In this document: one piece after another, positions 51,478-60,850 of the stretch | Layout: every line of letters starts with the position of its first letter | Numbering within the stretch: position 1 is the stretch's first letter | Source: Polaribacter atrinae | GTDB taxonomy: Bacteria; Bacteroidota; Bacteroidia; Flavobacteriales; Flavobacteriaceae | DNA: 64,000 bases | Reading direction: 5' to 3' | Assembly: GCF_038023995.1 (NCBI RefSeq) | Contig: NZ_CP150660.1 | Location: forward strand, 1,672,501 to 1,736,500 | Notes under the pieces: generated by a model | What the model saw: the letters and a program-made list of their open reading frames with translations, nothing else | Database searches by the model: none | Told to the model about the DNA's origin: nothing | Position numbers and translations under genes: made by a program

Positions 51478-52791
51478 ATGAAACAAAATAAAAATGGTAT
51501 CTGGACAAGTTGGAACGAGAACCTAACCTACAAATACGAATCTCTTTATAAAATTACCTCAGAACAAGAATTACAAGAAATTGTAAAAAAATCAGAAAAA
51601 ATACGTGTTTTTGGTAATAAACAATCTTCTGCAGATATTGCTTCTGGAGCTGCAACCTTAATTGATATTAGAACTTATAACAAGATTCTTTCTTTTAATG
51701 ATGCTGACCTTACAATTACGGTGCAATCTGGTGTAATCTTAGGAGATTTGTTAGAAGCTATAGAAGAAAAAGGCTGGTGTATCCCTTGCTTGCCAGACAT
51801 TAACACCATTACAATTGGTGGTGCTTTAGCAACAGGAACACACGGAACTAGCGGAAAATTATTATCTGAATATATTAAAAGTTGTAAACTTATTTTAGCT
51901 GATGGATCTCTAAAAGAGGTTTCGGACAAAGATGAATTAATAGACGCAGTACGAGTTTCTCTAGGGGTTTTAGGAGTACTCTCTGAAATTACTTTTAAAT
52001 GTGAACCGATTTATACTTTACACATAAAGGAAGGTCCTGAAGACGACAAAGTTTGGTTACCAAAAATTGAAAAACGTTTAAAAAAGCATGATTTTTTAAG
52101 AATTTTATGGCTTCCTCATACTGATAAAGGGTATGTAATAACCGGAGATAAAATTGCCCCAAATACAGAGATAAAAGAAGATTTAGGTCCTAAATACTTA
52201 AAACATAGAAGAACTGCTTCTAAAATATTATATAAATACACACACGTTTTTCCTTGGATAACAGCCATTGCCAACAAACTTTTATACAGAGGTTTTTTTA
52301 GTTCTACAAAAGAACACAAAGGCTCTTTATACCAAGCTACTGTTACAAAATCTAGAGGTTCTACTTTAGAATTAGCAGAATGGACTATTGGTTTAGATAT
52401 ATTTCCAACAGTATTTGAAGAACTAAAAACAGAAATTAATAAATGGAGTAACAAATCGTTTATTCACATTCCTATGGATATTCGTTTTGTATATAAAGAC
52501 CAATCTTGGTTAAGCTACGCTTACAAAAAAGATACCGTTACAATGGGGTGTGTTTCTAGAAATGCTGCAACTGCAGACACCTATGAAGCTTTTAAAAGTA
52601 TTGAAAAAATATTTATAAAACACGGAGGGAAACCGCATTGGGCAAAACGCTTTATCGCTAAAGATGCAGAACTTTCTAAAGTTTATGAAAAGTGGGACGA
52701 TTTTAAATTGTTAAGGAAAAAACTTGACCCAACCAACAAGTTCTTAAACCCCTATTTAACAGAAATATTCAACGAAAAAACAACCAATTAA
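51478..52791 (+). CDS. FAD-binding sugar-lactone oxidase-like protein (ALO/GULO family)
   Basis: A 437-residue flavoprotein. The FAD-binding PCMH domain is residues about 20-175 (VFGNKQSSADIA, TLIDIRTYNKIL, TVQSGVILGDLLEAIEEKGW, INTITIGGALATGTHGTS, LGVLGVLSEITFKC). The ALO C-terminal domain ends with GGKPHWAKRF and KKLDPTNKFLNPYL. Family members oxidise aldonolactones or sugar alcohols, reducing oxygen or another acceptor. There is no signal peptide. Its stop overlaps the next gene's start, so it is coupled to a HAD phosphatase; a sugar pathway is inferred. Confidence 0.88.
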   Translation: MKQNKNGIWTSWNENLTYKYESLYKITSEQELQEIVKKSEKIRVFGNKQSSADIASGAATLIDIRTYNKILSFNDADLTITVQSGVILGDLLEAIEEKGWCIPCLPDINTITIGGALATGTHGTSGKLLSEYIKSCKLILADGSLKEVSDKDELIDAVRVSLGVLGVLSEITFKCEPIYTLHIKEGPEDDKVWLPKIEKRLKKHDFLRILWLPHTDKGYVITGDKIAPNTEIKEDLGPKYLKHRRTASKILYKYTHVFPWITAIANKLLYRGFFSSTKEHKGSLYQATVTKSRGSTLELAEWTIGLDIFPTVFEELKTEINKWSNKSFIHIPMDIRFVYKDQSWLSYAYKKDTVTMGCVSRNAATADTYEAFKSIEKIFIKHGGKPHWAKRFIAKDAELSKVYEKWDDFKLLRKKLDPTNKFLNPYLTEIFNEKTTN

Positions 52792-53441
52792 TGTTATTAC
52801 CTAAAGGATTTTTATTTGATTTTGATGGCGTAATTGTAGATAGTTTTGAAAGCCATTATTCTGCATGGACTTCTGCTTTTAAAGAATTATTTGATAAAGA
52901 TATTACTTCGTTTCCTAAAACTCATGCAGGCAAATCTCCTATGATTATTGCAGAATACTTTTGTAGTGTTATTGGCGAAGAAAAACGCACGAAAGAGTTA
53001 TTCCTTTTAAAGGATGAACACATAAAAACGCATTTTAAAGTTCCCACTTTATTACCTGGAGTTAGAGAGTTTACAAGTCTTTTATCCGAAGAAAAAATAC
53101 CTTACGGAATTGCAAGTAACGCTACTAAACTGTTTTTAAAAAACAGCATCCATCATTTAAACTTAAACTTCCCTACGGTTTTTGGGGTACAAGATTATGT
53201 AAAACCAAAGCCTGCACCAGAAGCATATATCTTACTTGCCGAAACATTGGGTTTTAAAGAAAGTGATTTTAAAGATATTTGGGTTTTTGAAGATAGCTTA
53301 ACAGGTACAAAAGCAGCAAAAGCAGCAGGAATGGTTGCTATTGGAATTACAACACAATATACCGCAGAAGAGCTAAAAGAAGCAGGAAGTGTTTTAGCTT
53401 TTCCTACCTTATTGGAAGCTTATCAGTATTTAATAAATTAA
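52791..53441 (+). CDS. HAD-superfamily hydrolase (beta-phosphoglucomutase-like)
   Basis: A 216-residue HAD enzyme with motif I FDFDGVIVDSFESH (nucleophile Asp and acid/base Asp), motif II GIASNATK, the Lys of KPKPAPEAY, and motif III VFEDSLTGTKAAKAAGM. The cap is of the helical PGMB type. It could be a sugar-phosphate phosphatase or a phosphoglucomutase. Its ATG shares the last base of the preceding FAD oxidase stop, so the two likely act on one substrate chain. Confidence 0.88.
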   Translation: MLLPKGFLFDFDGVIVDSFESHYSAWTSAFKELFDKDITSFPKTHAGKSPMIIAEYFCSVIGEEKRTKELFLLKDEHIKTHFKVPTLLPGVREFTSLLSEEKIPYGIASNATKLFLKNSIHHLNLNFPTVFGVQDYVKPKPAPEAYILLAETLGFKESDFKDIWVFEDSLTGTKAAKAAGMVAIGITTQYTAEELKEAGSVLAFPTLLEAYQYLIN

Positions 53442-53502
53442 TATTTTTAGAACTTTCAATACTTCACAAGAGTAACAATTTTTGAAAGTTCTACGTACAG
53501 TT

Positions 53503-53592
53503 TGTCGTTTCGACTAGAAAGAGGAGTCTCATAAAAACAATAAGTTTTGTATGATTATTGTTATGTGACTTCTCATGACTTCGAAGTGACAA
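53503..53592. repeat. REP-like palindromic element between convergent genes
   Basis: Arms TGTCGTTTCGACTAGAAAG and the inverse of CATGACTTCGAAGTGACA are imperfect inverted repeats, with a nested ACAATAA/TTATTGT hairpin at the tip. A separate hairpin, AGAACTTTCAA/TTGAAAGTTCT, precedes it at 53449-53492. They fill the gap between the HAD gene and gldA. Confidence 0.55.
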
Positions 53593-53626
53593 TTTTTATA
53601 GTTTATCGATATTTCCCTAAAAAAAA

Positions 53627-54520
53627 CTAAGCAGTAACTTCTCTAAAGAGTGTTTCTAAGTTTTTATTCTGAGTATTAAGGCTAAGAATTTTTAAACCGT
53701 TTTCTTGGGCAAAATCAAATATTTTAGAACGCATATCTTCTTCACTTTCAAAAGTGATAAACCAAGTATTGTCGTAATTGTTTTTATAAGAAACTACGTT
53801 TTCTAATCTTTTTACAAACTGCTCTTCAATTTTATAATCAAAAGTAACTTCTATTACTTGTTGATTACCTTCTTTAAGTTCTGTTAGTTTTTTATCAATT
53901 AAAAGTTTTCCTTTTTTAATGATAATCACTCGATCGCAAACTGCTTCTACCTCTTGCATAATATGCGTAGAAAACAACACTGTTTTTTCTTTTCCTAATT
54001 CTTTAATCAACGCTCTAATTTCTACCAGTTGATTAGGATCTAAACCTGTAGTTGGTTCATCTAAGATCAATACTTTTGGGTTGTGTAAAATAGCAGCCGC
54101 TAAACCAACTCTTTGCTGATATCCTTTAGATAGTTGATTGATTTTTTTATGAGCTTCAGAGGTTAATCCTACTTTTTCGATACAGGCTTCTATTTGGCTT
54201 TTATCAACCTTAAAAATTGCCGCATGAAACTGTAAATATTCGCGCACAAACATATCTGCATACAATGGGTTATGCTCTGGTAAATAACCAATTATTTTTT
54301 GTACTTCTAGTGGATTTTGTAACACATCTATTTCATCCACAAAAACTTCACCTTCATTTTGTTTAATAAAACCAGTTAAAATTTTCATCATTGTAGATTT
54401 CCCAGCTCCATTAGGGCCTAAAAAACCAATTATTTGGCCTTTATCCGCAGAAAAAGAAACATTGTTTAGTGCTTTTTGCGTTTTATAAATTTTAGAAACT
54501 GAGGTTACTTTTATAGACAT
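53627..54520 (-). CDS. gldA: Gliding motility ABC transporter ATP-binding protein GldA
   Basis: A 297-residue ABC ATPase with Walker A LGPNGAGKST, Q-loop at IGYLPEHNPLYADM, signature LSKGYQQRVGLAAA, Walker B VLILDEPTTGLDP and switch His in LFSTHIMQEVEA. Sequence and length match GldA, which works with GldF and GldG in flavobacterial gliding; gldFG are not adjacent here. ABC-2 type export ATPases are the alternative. It shows that the organism probably has gliding/T9SS machinery, matching the adhesin at 4755-9464. Confidence 0.9.
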   Translation of the reverse strand: MSIKVTSVSKIYKTQKALNNVSFSADKGQIIGFLGPNGAGKSTMMKILTGFIKQNEGEVFVDEIDVLQNPLEVQKIIGYLPEHNPLYADMFVREYLQFHAAIFKVDKSQIEACIEKVGLTSEAHKKINQLSKGYQQRVGLAAAILHNPKVLILDEPTTGLDPNQLVEIRALIKELGKEKTVLFSTHIMQEVEAVCDRVIIIKKGKLLIDKKLTELKEGNQQVIEVTFDYKIEEQFVKRLENVVSYKNNYDNTWFITFESEEDMRSKIFDFAQENGLKILSLNTQNKNLETLFREVTA

Positions 54521-54524
54521 CTTA

Positions 54525-54532
54525 CAAATGTA
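54525..54532 (-). promoter_or_regulatory. -7 box of gldA, almost leaderless
   Basis: TACATTTG on the minus strand ends only 4 bp before the ATG at 54520, so transcription from it would begin at or next to the start codon. Confidence 0.4.
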
Positions 54533-54567
54533 ATTTGATTTAATTTAAAAACGAAAAGAATCATTTT

Positions 54568-55338
54568 TTAGTTTGTTACAGTACCTTTAATTTGTCTAAT
54601 TTTTCTGACATTTTTCATACGAGACCAAGCTATTTTATGTCGTTTTTTATAAAACCATAAAGTTCCTAAATCTAGTAAAAAGTAAAAAAAACTAATTCCT
54701 GTTGGAGGATTATGACTTGGTAAAAAATCAAAAATTCCCCAAGCCGTAGTTGGCCACCACCAACATTGATAGGTTGTACCCACTATTTCTAAAAAAGCAA
54801 CAGCTAAATACATGGTTAAATAAAACAGCCTTTCTCGAGGTTTCTTTATCAAGATTAAAAGTGTTCCTACAGTCATTACAAAACCAAAAACATCATTCCT
54901 AAAAATAAGAAATAAGGTAGCATATAGTATAATGATAACTGTTAATATTTTCTCTAATTTTTGATGATTTTTTTTAGTAAAAGTCGTTTTCATAAAAAAC
55001 AAAACTCCTGCATATACCAAAGCATGCCCCATAGGGATGTAATGAGGCACGTTTTCTAATCTATAGGTATACATACCCATTGCTACAGAAAACAAATATT
55101 CTCCAAAAAAGCCTAATAAAACAGCATAAAACAACTGCTCTCTAATTCTTGGTGAAACTTTAAAACAGGTTACCGTAAAAACAATTACCATAATAATATT
55201 TGCCACCCATTGAGACTCTCCATAATTTTCGGTTACATAAACACTATCTATAAAAAGACCAATAAGTATGTAGAAAAAAAGGATGCCTAATGTTTTTATA
55301 AAGGCAGGAAAAAAGGTTTTGCTCGTTACTACACTCAT
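54568..55338 (-). CDS. Membrane protein, family of unknown function (copy 2)
   Basis: A 256-residue polytopic protein, paralogous along its whole length to the one at 12635-13396. Shared motifs include FGEYLFSVAMGMYTYRLENV, HYIPMGHALVY, NDVFGFVMTVGT, FLEIVGTTYQCWWWP and FLPSHNPPTGISFFYFLLD. The invariant Glu, His and Trp positions within helices look like functional residues. A terminator separates it from the upstream outer-membrane protein gene, and gldA lies just downstream on the same strand, but no link is known. I do not recognise the family. Confidence 0.75.
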   Translation of the reverse strand: MSVVTSKTFFPAFIKTLGILFFYILIGLFIDSVYVTENYGESQWVANIIMVIVFTVTCFKVSPRIREQLFYAVLLGFFGEYLFSVAMGMYTYRLENVPHYIPMGHALVYAGVLFFMKTTFTKKNHQKLEKILTVIIILYATLFLIFRNDVFGFVMTVGTLLILIKKPRERLFYLTMYLAVAFLEIVGTTYQCWWWPTTAWGIFDFLPSHNPPTGISFFYFLLDLGTLWFYKKRHKIAWSRMKNVRKIRQIKGTVTN

Positions 55339-55362
55339 TCGGCTAAAATAAAGAAAGAAAAG

Positions 55363-55393
55363 AAAAAGAGCTCAATAAATTGAGCTCTTTTTT
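55363..55393. terminator. Bidirectional-type terminator after the beta-barrel gene
   Basis: AAAAAGAGCTCAAT and ATTGAGCTCTTTTT pair around AA, 20 bp beyond the stop of the minus-strand TonB-like gene. Confidence 0.85.
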
Positions 55394-55413
55394 AGTAAAC
55401 AATGTTACTTATT

Positions 55414-58164
55414 TTATAGTTGATATTTTACTCTAAGGCTAATAAATCTTGGTAAAATAAAAGTTTCGTTTATTGTAAAAGCAATATTATTTGTATTTAC
55501 AGATGCTCTAGAACCAGAAGCTAAAAGATTGCTTCCTACAATCTCATATTCCCATTTTGCATCTTTATTTTTTCTATACGCAAAAGAAGCGTCTAAGCTT
55601 TCAAAAGTATTTGCAACCACTCCATCTTGTTTTACTTCATTATAAGAAAAATCTGAACGAATGGTTAACGAGTTCCAAACATAGGCATCAAAACTAATAG
55701 AAGGTGCATTTGTAACTCCTTTTACAACTGCATCTCTAGAACTGTTATCTTGGTCTGATAAACTTAATCGATATCCTAAAGATACATTTGGTGCTTTGTT
55801 AAAGTTGGTACTTACACTTGCAGAGTAACTTTGAGAAAATAATTTATTAGTATTAAACTCATTATTTAAAGACTGAAATGTTTTACTGTAACCATAATTA
55901 GCGCCCAAAGATGTTTTAATTTTATTAAACGTTTTACCAACTCTTGCAGAACCTGTAAAACTTTCATTATCAAAAGGAGAGTTTAAGGAAGAACTTGTAG
56001 AAACTACAGAACCTGGTTCAAAAATTGTATTTGAGTTAATTTGATCTATTGTTTTCTTGTAATTAAGCCTAGCAAATACATTTGTGTAATTAAATAAATT
56101 AAAGCTAGAATAATTTAAGTTCACATTATGTAAATGGGCATTATCTAACTCATGATTACCATAATAAAAAGAATTATAGCTATTTGCAACAATACCTCTT
56201 GCTAGTTGGTTAACATCTGTAAAATTAACTTCTTGTTTGTAAGAAAATTGCAAAGACTCACTTTGTTTAAACTGTGCTATTATTGACAATTCTGGAAAGA
56301 ATTTTTGAAATTGATCTTCAAAAATTGCTGTTTCGTATTGTGTATTTTGAACATCATAAGCGTGTACTGTAAAACCAGGAGTAAAAGTAAAAATTCCAGC
56401 TTTTAAACGATATCTTAATCCTGCATAAATATCAGAAAAACCATATTCTGTATCATTTGTAAACGATCTAGGGTCATCTTCAGGAATAGTTCCTGTTGGA
56501 GTAAACTCGCTTCCACCACCTAAAATTTGAAAAAACTTAGAATCAAAAGTTTGCTTACTTTGTATGGTACCAACTACAAAGTTTAAATTACTCTTATCAT
56601 TTAAAATATTATAGTAATCTAACTTTACATCTAATTGATTCGATTTTACACGTCTATCTTGTTCTAAGTTATAAAAGAGATTACTTCTGTCTAAACCTAA
56701 CTCTTCTGCAGTGTCATCAAATCCATCATTATTATCTAAATCATTATTTGAAGGATTATTTTCTAAAGAAGCTACATAAAAAGGGTCTTCATCTTGTAAT
56801 AAATGTTTCGCTTCTAATGCAAATATATTTTTTTCGTTAGCTGTATAAAAATAACTAAAGTTCTGGTTAATGGTATAAGGTGTAGATTTTTCATCTTCTG
56901 TAATTATACCTAAAACATTAGATTCTACTCCATCTGTTCTAAACTCATTAGAAAAACGACCAATTACATCATAATTAAATTGCTTTCTAGCATTTTGTTT
57001 ATAATTAGCACTTAGTTTCACCAAACCAGTATTACTTGTTTGGTCTGTTATACTCTCGGTATACTCATTTGGTGTAAGAGAATCTACATAATCTGTAGTT
57101 ACATTATTTTGTTGCCCGTTGCTATTACTAGAAAATATTAAGAATCCGCTTAAATCTAGTTTTGTAGTTGGAGAATAACTAAAATTCATAGCCGTTAATT
57201 TGGTTTCTATTCTATTAGCATTTCTAGCATTTGCTGTTAGAAAACCAATACCTGCACTTGCCAAACTTAAGTTTGTTCCGTTAGATGGACTTTGGCTCCT
57301 AAAACCACCACTAAAACTTCTAATATCTCCTCTATCTAAAACAACTTCTCCCATATTATTAACATCCCCAATAACATTAATAGTATATTTTGGTGAGTAA
57401 TAAAATAATTTTGGTTGTAATAAATACAACGTTTCATCTGGTGCATTTCCTGCTCCAGCAGTTATATCTCCAAACCAGAAATTCTTTTTCCCTTCTTTTA
57501 ACTTAATATTTATGGCAACTCTATCTTGATTGTTTTGTACACCACTAAGTTGACTAACATCTGCATAATTTCTTAAAACTTCTATTTTATCTAATGCATT
57601 AGATGGTATGTTTTTAGTGGCTAATTTTGTATCGCCATCAAAGAAATCTTTACCATCGATCATTATTTTTTCTACAGTTTTGCCTTCTACCTCAATTTCA
57701 CCATCATCATTTATTTCTACACCAGGCAATTTTTTTAGTACATCTTCTAATTTCCTTTCACTACCATTCTGAAAAGAATCTGCATTGTACACAATTGTAT
57801 CTCCTTTTACGGTAACCGGCATTTTAGAAACAATATTTATACCGTCTAATGCATTGTCAAAAGCTAACATTACATTTGTAACAATATCTGCTGACTTGGT
57901 TTCTAATGTAAAATCTGCAGATTGCATACCTACATAACTTATTTTTAATAATACAGTAATGTTCTTTTCTACATTTAATTTATAGAAACCTTTTTCATCT
58001 GTAAATCCGTAAGACGCTATTTTATTAGTAACCTTATCTATAGCTAAAACATTTGCCATTTCTAGAGGTTCACCAATACTATCTTTAACAATACCTGTTA
58101 ATTTTACTTGGGCATGCGCAACAACTGTAACCATAAAAATGGCTAAGAATATTATTTTCTTCAT
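55414..58164 (-). CDS. Outer-membrane beta-barrel (TonB receptor-like) protein
   Basis: A 916-residue protein with signal peptide (VAHAQ), a carboxypeptidase-regulatory-like domain (KLTGIVKDSIGEPLEMANVLAI ... KGFYKLNVEKNI, LLKISYVGMQ), a plug-like domain (ADSFQNGSERKLEDVLKKLPGVEIND, TVEKIMIDGKDFFDGDTKLATKNIPSNALDKIEVLRNY), and a barrel of the OMP_b-brl_3 type ending SLRVKYQL. It follows the GLPGLI gene by 33 bp on the same strand. Such pairs are frequent in Bacteroidota. Its substrate is unknown; peptide or metal transport are guesses. Confidence 0.9.
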   Translation of the reverse strand: MKKIIFLAIFMVTVVAHAQVKLTGIVKDSIGEPLEMANVLAIDKVTNKIASYGFTDEKGFYKLNVEKNITVLLKISYVGMQSADFTLETKSADIVTNVMLAFDNALDGINIVSKMPVTVKGDTIVYNADSFQNGSERKLEDVLKKLPGVEINDDGEIEVEGKTVEKIMIDGKDFFDGDTKLATKNIPSNALDKIEVLRNYADVSQLSGVQNNQDRVAINIKLKEGKKNFWFGDITAGAGNAPDETLYLLQPKLFYYSPKYTINVIGDVNNMGEVVLDRGDIRSFSGGFRSQSPSNGTNLSLASAGIGFLTANARNANRIETKLTAMNFSYSPTTKLDLSGFLIFSSNSNGQQNNVTTDYVDSLTPNEYTESITDQTSNTGLVKLSANYKQNARKQFNYDVIGRFSNEFRTDGVESNVLGIITEDEKSTPYTINQNFSYFYTANEKNIFALEAKHLLQDEDPFYVASLENNPSNNDLDNNDGFDDTAEELGLDRSNLFYNLEQDRRVKSNQLDVKLDYYNILNDKSNLNFVVGTIQSKQTFDSKFFQILGGGSEFTPTGTIPEDDPRSFTNDTEYGFSDIYAGLRYRLKAGIFTFTPGFTVHAYDVQNTQYETAIFEDQFQKFFPELSIIAQFKQSESLQFSYKQEVNFTDVNQLARGIVANSYNSFYYGNHELDNAHLHNVNLNYSSFNLFNYTNVFARLNYKKTIDQINSNTIFEPGSVVSTSSSLNSPFDNESFTGSARVGKTFNKIKTSLGANYGYSKTFQSLNNEFNTNKLFSQSYSASVSTNFNKAPNVSLGYRLSLSDQDNSSRDAVVKGVTNAPSISFDAYVWNSLTIRSDFSYNEVKQDGVVANTFESLDASFAYRKNKDAKWEYEIVGSNLLASGSRASVNTNNIAFTINETFILPRFISLRVKYQL

Positions 58165-58197
58165 TAGTTAAAATTGAATTCTAATTATTTTATTTTT

Positions 58198-59052
58198 TTA
58201 AGAACGTCCGCCTCCACGATTACCACCTCTACCTCTATTTTGAAAGTTTTGTCTTAATTCTTCCATCTTTTTAGTTACAGTTTCTGAATACTTTTCTCTC
58301 GTTATTTTTTTCCCTTTTGATGGTGCTTCTATTGCCTCTTTTTCTGAAGGATTTAAAACAATTTCTGTACATAAAATAGTGGTAGTTCCTTCATTTATTT
58401 CTAAAATTAAACCAGGTAACCCCCAGTATTCTCCAGGACCACTACTTACAGGTATCTGTGGTGTATACCATGCAGTTACCAATACTTGTTTTACTTCTTT
58501 TACCTCATCTTTTTTATCTTCTGTGTCCTCTCCTCCTCTTGGTCTTCTAAAATTAGAAAAATCTAAAGGGTTTGCATCTTTAAGTAAAGTTGCTTTATAA
58601 CATAGGTAGCTACCAATTTGTTTTGTTTCTGCACCTAACTCCCATTGTAACTGTTCCATATTATCAGAAACTAAAAACTTTTTACCAAAAAACTCGGTAG
58701 CTTCTAAGGCTACTTTATCTTTAGTATTTTTATATTTTGTTCCTCCACTAGAAAAACCTCCAAACCTCGGACCTCTTCCACCACCACCTGTTGTTGGTGC
58801 TTCTAACTTTGCATCTTCTTTATAAAGAGATGAGCTTTTATCAAAATTTAAAATAAAGGTTTTTTCTAATTGAGATTTCATTCTTTCTTGAAGCTGTTTT
58901 TTTCTTGCTTCAGAAAGTTGTTCTCCACCTCGTGCAAAGTTGTCTAAGTTTACAGAGGTTTTAGACATATAAATAGCCTTCCCTTGAAAATCTTGTTGTC
59001 CAAAAGTAATAATTGATACAAGTGTAAAAATGAATGTAAATAATGATTTCAT
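58198..59052 (-). CDS. GLPGLI family protein
   Basis: A 284-residue exported protein: signal ending TFGQQDFQG, an N-terminal GKAIYMSKTSVNLD strand, and the naming motif in the stretch GPGEYWGLPGLILEINEGTT, preceded by VTAWYTPQIPVSSGP. The C-terminus is Gly/Arg-rich (QNRGRGGNRGGGRS), which is unusual and may bind anionic polymers. GLPGLI proteins are Bacteroidota-specific and uncharacterised, often next to TonB-like barrels, as here. It is first in the two-gene unit. Confidence 0.92.
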   Translation of the reverse strand: MKSLFTFIFTLVSIITFGQQDFQGKAIYMSKTSVNLDNFARGGEQLSEARKKQLQERMKSQLEKTFILNFDKSSSLYKEDAKLEAPTTGGGGRGPRFGGFSSGGTKYKNTKDKVALEATEFFGKKFLVSDNMEQLQWELGAETKQIGSYLCYKATLLKDANPLDFSNFRRPRGGEDTEDKKDEVKEVKQVLVTAWYTPQIPVSSGPGEYWGLPGLILEINEGTTTILCTEIVLNPSEKEAIEAPSKGKKITREKYSETVTKKMEELRQNFQNRGRGGNRGGGRS

Positions 59053-59240
59053 GTGTTTTAGTTTGATTTTTATATAAAATAAATCGGATTACAATTACTA
59101 TGACTAAAAAAAAACCTAAAAGTTTAATTGAAAATATTAAAAACCTTTATTTCTTAAAATTTTACACTTTTTTAAATGATGACTCCTATAAATTTTAGTT
59201 ATAAATTAACTTGTTCCCCTTTTCTGTTTATTATTTTCCC

Positions 59241-59248
59241 TATTTTTG
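59241..59248 (+). promoter_or_regulatory. -7 box of the deoxynucleoside kinase gene
   Basis: TATTTTTG, 32 bp before the start; the nearest TTG (59211) is farther than usual. Confidence 0.45.
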
Positions 59249-59280
59249 CCAATCTGTTTAATCATATTAGAATTTAATTT

Positions 59281-59895
59281 ATGCACGTTGCAATTGCAGG
59301 AAATATTGGCGCAGGTAAAACCACGCTAACCAAATTATTAGCCAAACATTACAAATGGAAACCTCATTTTGAGTCTGTTGATGAAAATCCGTATTTAGAC
59401 GATTTTTACACAGAAATGGAACGTTGGTCTTTTAATTTACAAGTCTATTTTTTAAATAGTCGTTTTCGTCAAATTTTAGAATTGAGAGAATCTGGTGAAA
59501 ATATTATTCAGGATAGAACTATTTATGAAGATGCGCATATTTTTGCACCCAACTTACATGCTATGGGTTTAATGACTAATAGAGACTATGGTAACTATAG
59601 TTCTTTATTTGAATTGATGGAAAACTTAGTAACTCCACCAGACTTATTAATATACTTACGTGCAGATATTTCTACTTTGGTTGGGCAAATTCATAAACGA
59701 GGTAGAGATTATGAAAACACTATTAGCATCGATTATTTAAGTAGATTAAACGAGCGTTATGAAGCTTGGATATCTAAATATACCAAAGGAAAATTATTAA
59801 TTATTGATGTTGATAATCTTGATTTTGTAGACAACCAAGAAGATTTAGGATACATTATAGATAGAATAGACGCTCAAATAAATGGGTTATTCTAG
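59281..59895 (+). CDS. Deoxynucleoside kinase (dAK/dGK family)
   Basis: A 204-residue kinase with P-loop VAIAGNIGAGKTTLTK, the substrate-binding WSFNLQVYFLNSRFRQ and the DRS-like motif IIQDRTIYEDAHIFA, then IYLRADISTLVGQIHKRGRDYE with the lid arginines. It phosphorylates deoxynucleosides at 5', in the salvage route. Specificity for dA or dG over others cannot be read with certainty. It complements the CNT transporter and thyA elsewhere in the window. A terminator follows. Confidence 0.9.
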   Translation: MHVAIAGNIGAGKTTLTKLLAKHYKWKPHFESVDENPYLDDFYTEMERWSFNLQVYFLNSRFRQILELRESGENIIQDRTIYEDAHIFAPNLHAMGLMTNRDYGNYSSLFELMENLVTPPDLLIYLRADISTLVGQIHKRGRDYENTISIDYLSRLNERYEAWISKYTKGKLLIIDVDNLDFVDNQEDLGYIIDRIDAQINGLF

Positions 59896-59918
59896 AAGTA
59901 TCATTTTTGTTAAAAAAT

Positions 59919-59945
59919 AAAAGAGACCGTTTTCACGGTCTCTTT
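59919..59945 (+). terminator. Terminator after the deoxynucleoside kinase gene
   Basis: AAAGAGACCGT and ACGGTCTCTTT pair around TTTC, with T-rich sequence after. Confidence 0.85.
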
Positions 59946-60008
59946 CTTTTTGTGATAAATCACAGATGATAGATTGTCCCCCAACATTCTATCAAATCTT
60001 AAAAAAAA

Positions 60009-60845
60009 TCAACTGATTACTTCAACTTGATTGTCAACTATATATTTTATTGGTAAGATTACCTTTCCTTCTTTTGTAATTAGTATTATACAAATATTAT
60101 CGATTACATCAACAACACCTTCTATACCATTTACAATAACTTTATCTCCCGACTGTATGTTTTTTCTAGTATAATACCCAAATAATAATCTTTTTATAAC
60201 ATCTCTAGAACCTAACCCAAAAGCAATTGTAAAAGAGGCTAAAATTGCACCTAAAATTATAGATAGATTACTGGTAATTAAATCTGTATTTACACCTGCT
60301 TGATTTAATGCAGTAACAGTTACTATAATTGCTATTAAATAAAAAGCAATAGCACCAACCAAATTTCCGCCTGTTAATTCTAACGATTTAAACATAGAAA
60401 ACAAGGCTTTCTTTACCATATTTGCTACATAAAGACCTATAGCAAAAATGATAAGTGCACTAATTAATTTTGGTAAGTAGGCTATTAAACTACTTAATTG
60501 TTCAGATATCATTCTTAAACCTAACAACTCAGAGCCAACTATTATAAAAAGTAGAATTAAAACCCACTTAATAGCAGTTATAATTATGCTTGTTGGTTGA
60601 ATTTTTAATGAAGATTCTCCAAAAATTTCATCAACATGTAATTTTTGTAGTAAACTATCTATTTTAGTAAATCCTAAAGCTTTTTTTATAATATACAGTA
60701 GAAACTTTATCAATAACCATCCAATTAATAGAAATCCTATTCCTTTTAATAACTGAGGTAAAAAATCTGTAAAATTATTCCAAAGTGTTTGTAAAAAACT
60801 AAAATCCATGTCAGATTGTAGCATTAGTAGTAATTTATTTGTCAT
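60009..60845 (-). CDS. MscS-family mechanosensitive channel
   Basis: A 278-residue membrane protein: helices at about 25-52, 87-107 and 122-146, followed by a pore-lining region at about 160-215 (GAIAFYLIAIIVTVTALNQAGVNTDLI, GAILASFTIAFGLGSRDVIKRL) and a beta domain (NIQSGDKVIVNGIEGVVDVIDNICIILI). The 'GLGSRDVI' after the pore helix corresponds to the MscS 'GLG.Q..' element. It would vent solutes on osmotic downshock. It is third in an operon after an ECF sigma factor and a 62-residue protein. Confidence 0.88.
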   Translation of the reverse strand: MTNKLLLMLQSDMDFSFLQTLWNNFTDFLPQLLKGIGFLLIGWLLIKFLLYIIKKALGFTKIDSLLQKLHVDEIFGESSLKIQPTSIIITAIKWVLILLFIIVGSELLGLRMISEQLSSLIAYLPKLISALIIFAIGLYVANMVKKALFSMFKSLELTGGNLVGAIAFYLIAIIVTVTALNQAGVNTDLITSNLSIILGAILASFTIAFGLGSRDVIKRLLFGYYTRKNIQSGDKVIVNGIEGVVDVIDNICIILITKEGKVILPIKYIVDNQVEVIS

Positions 60846-60850
60846 TGTTT

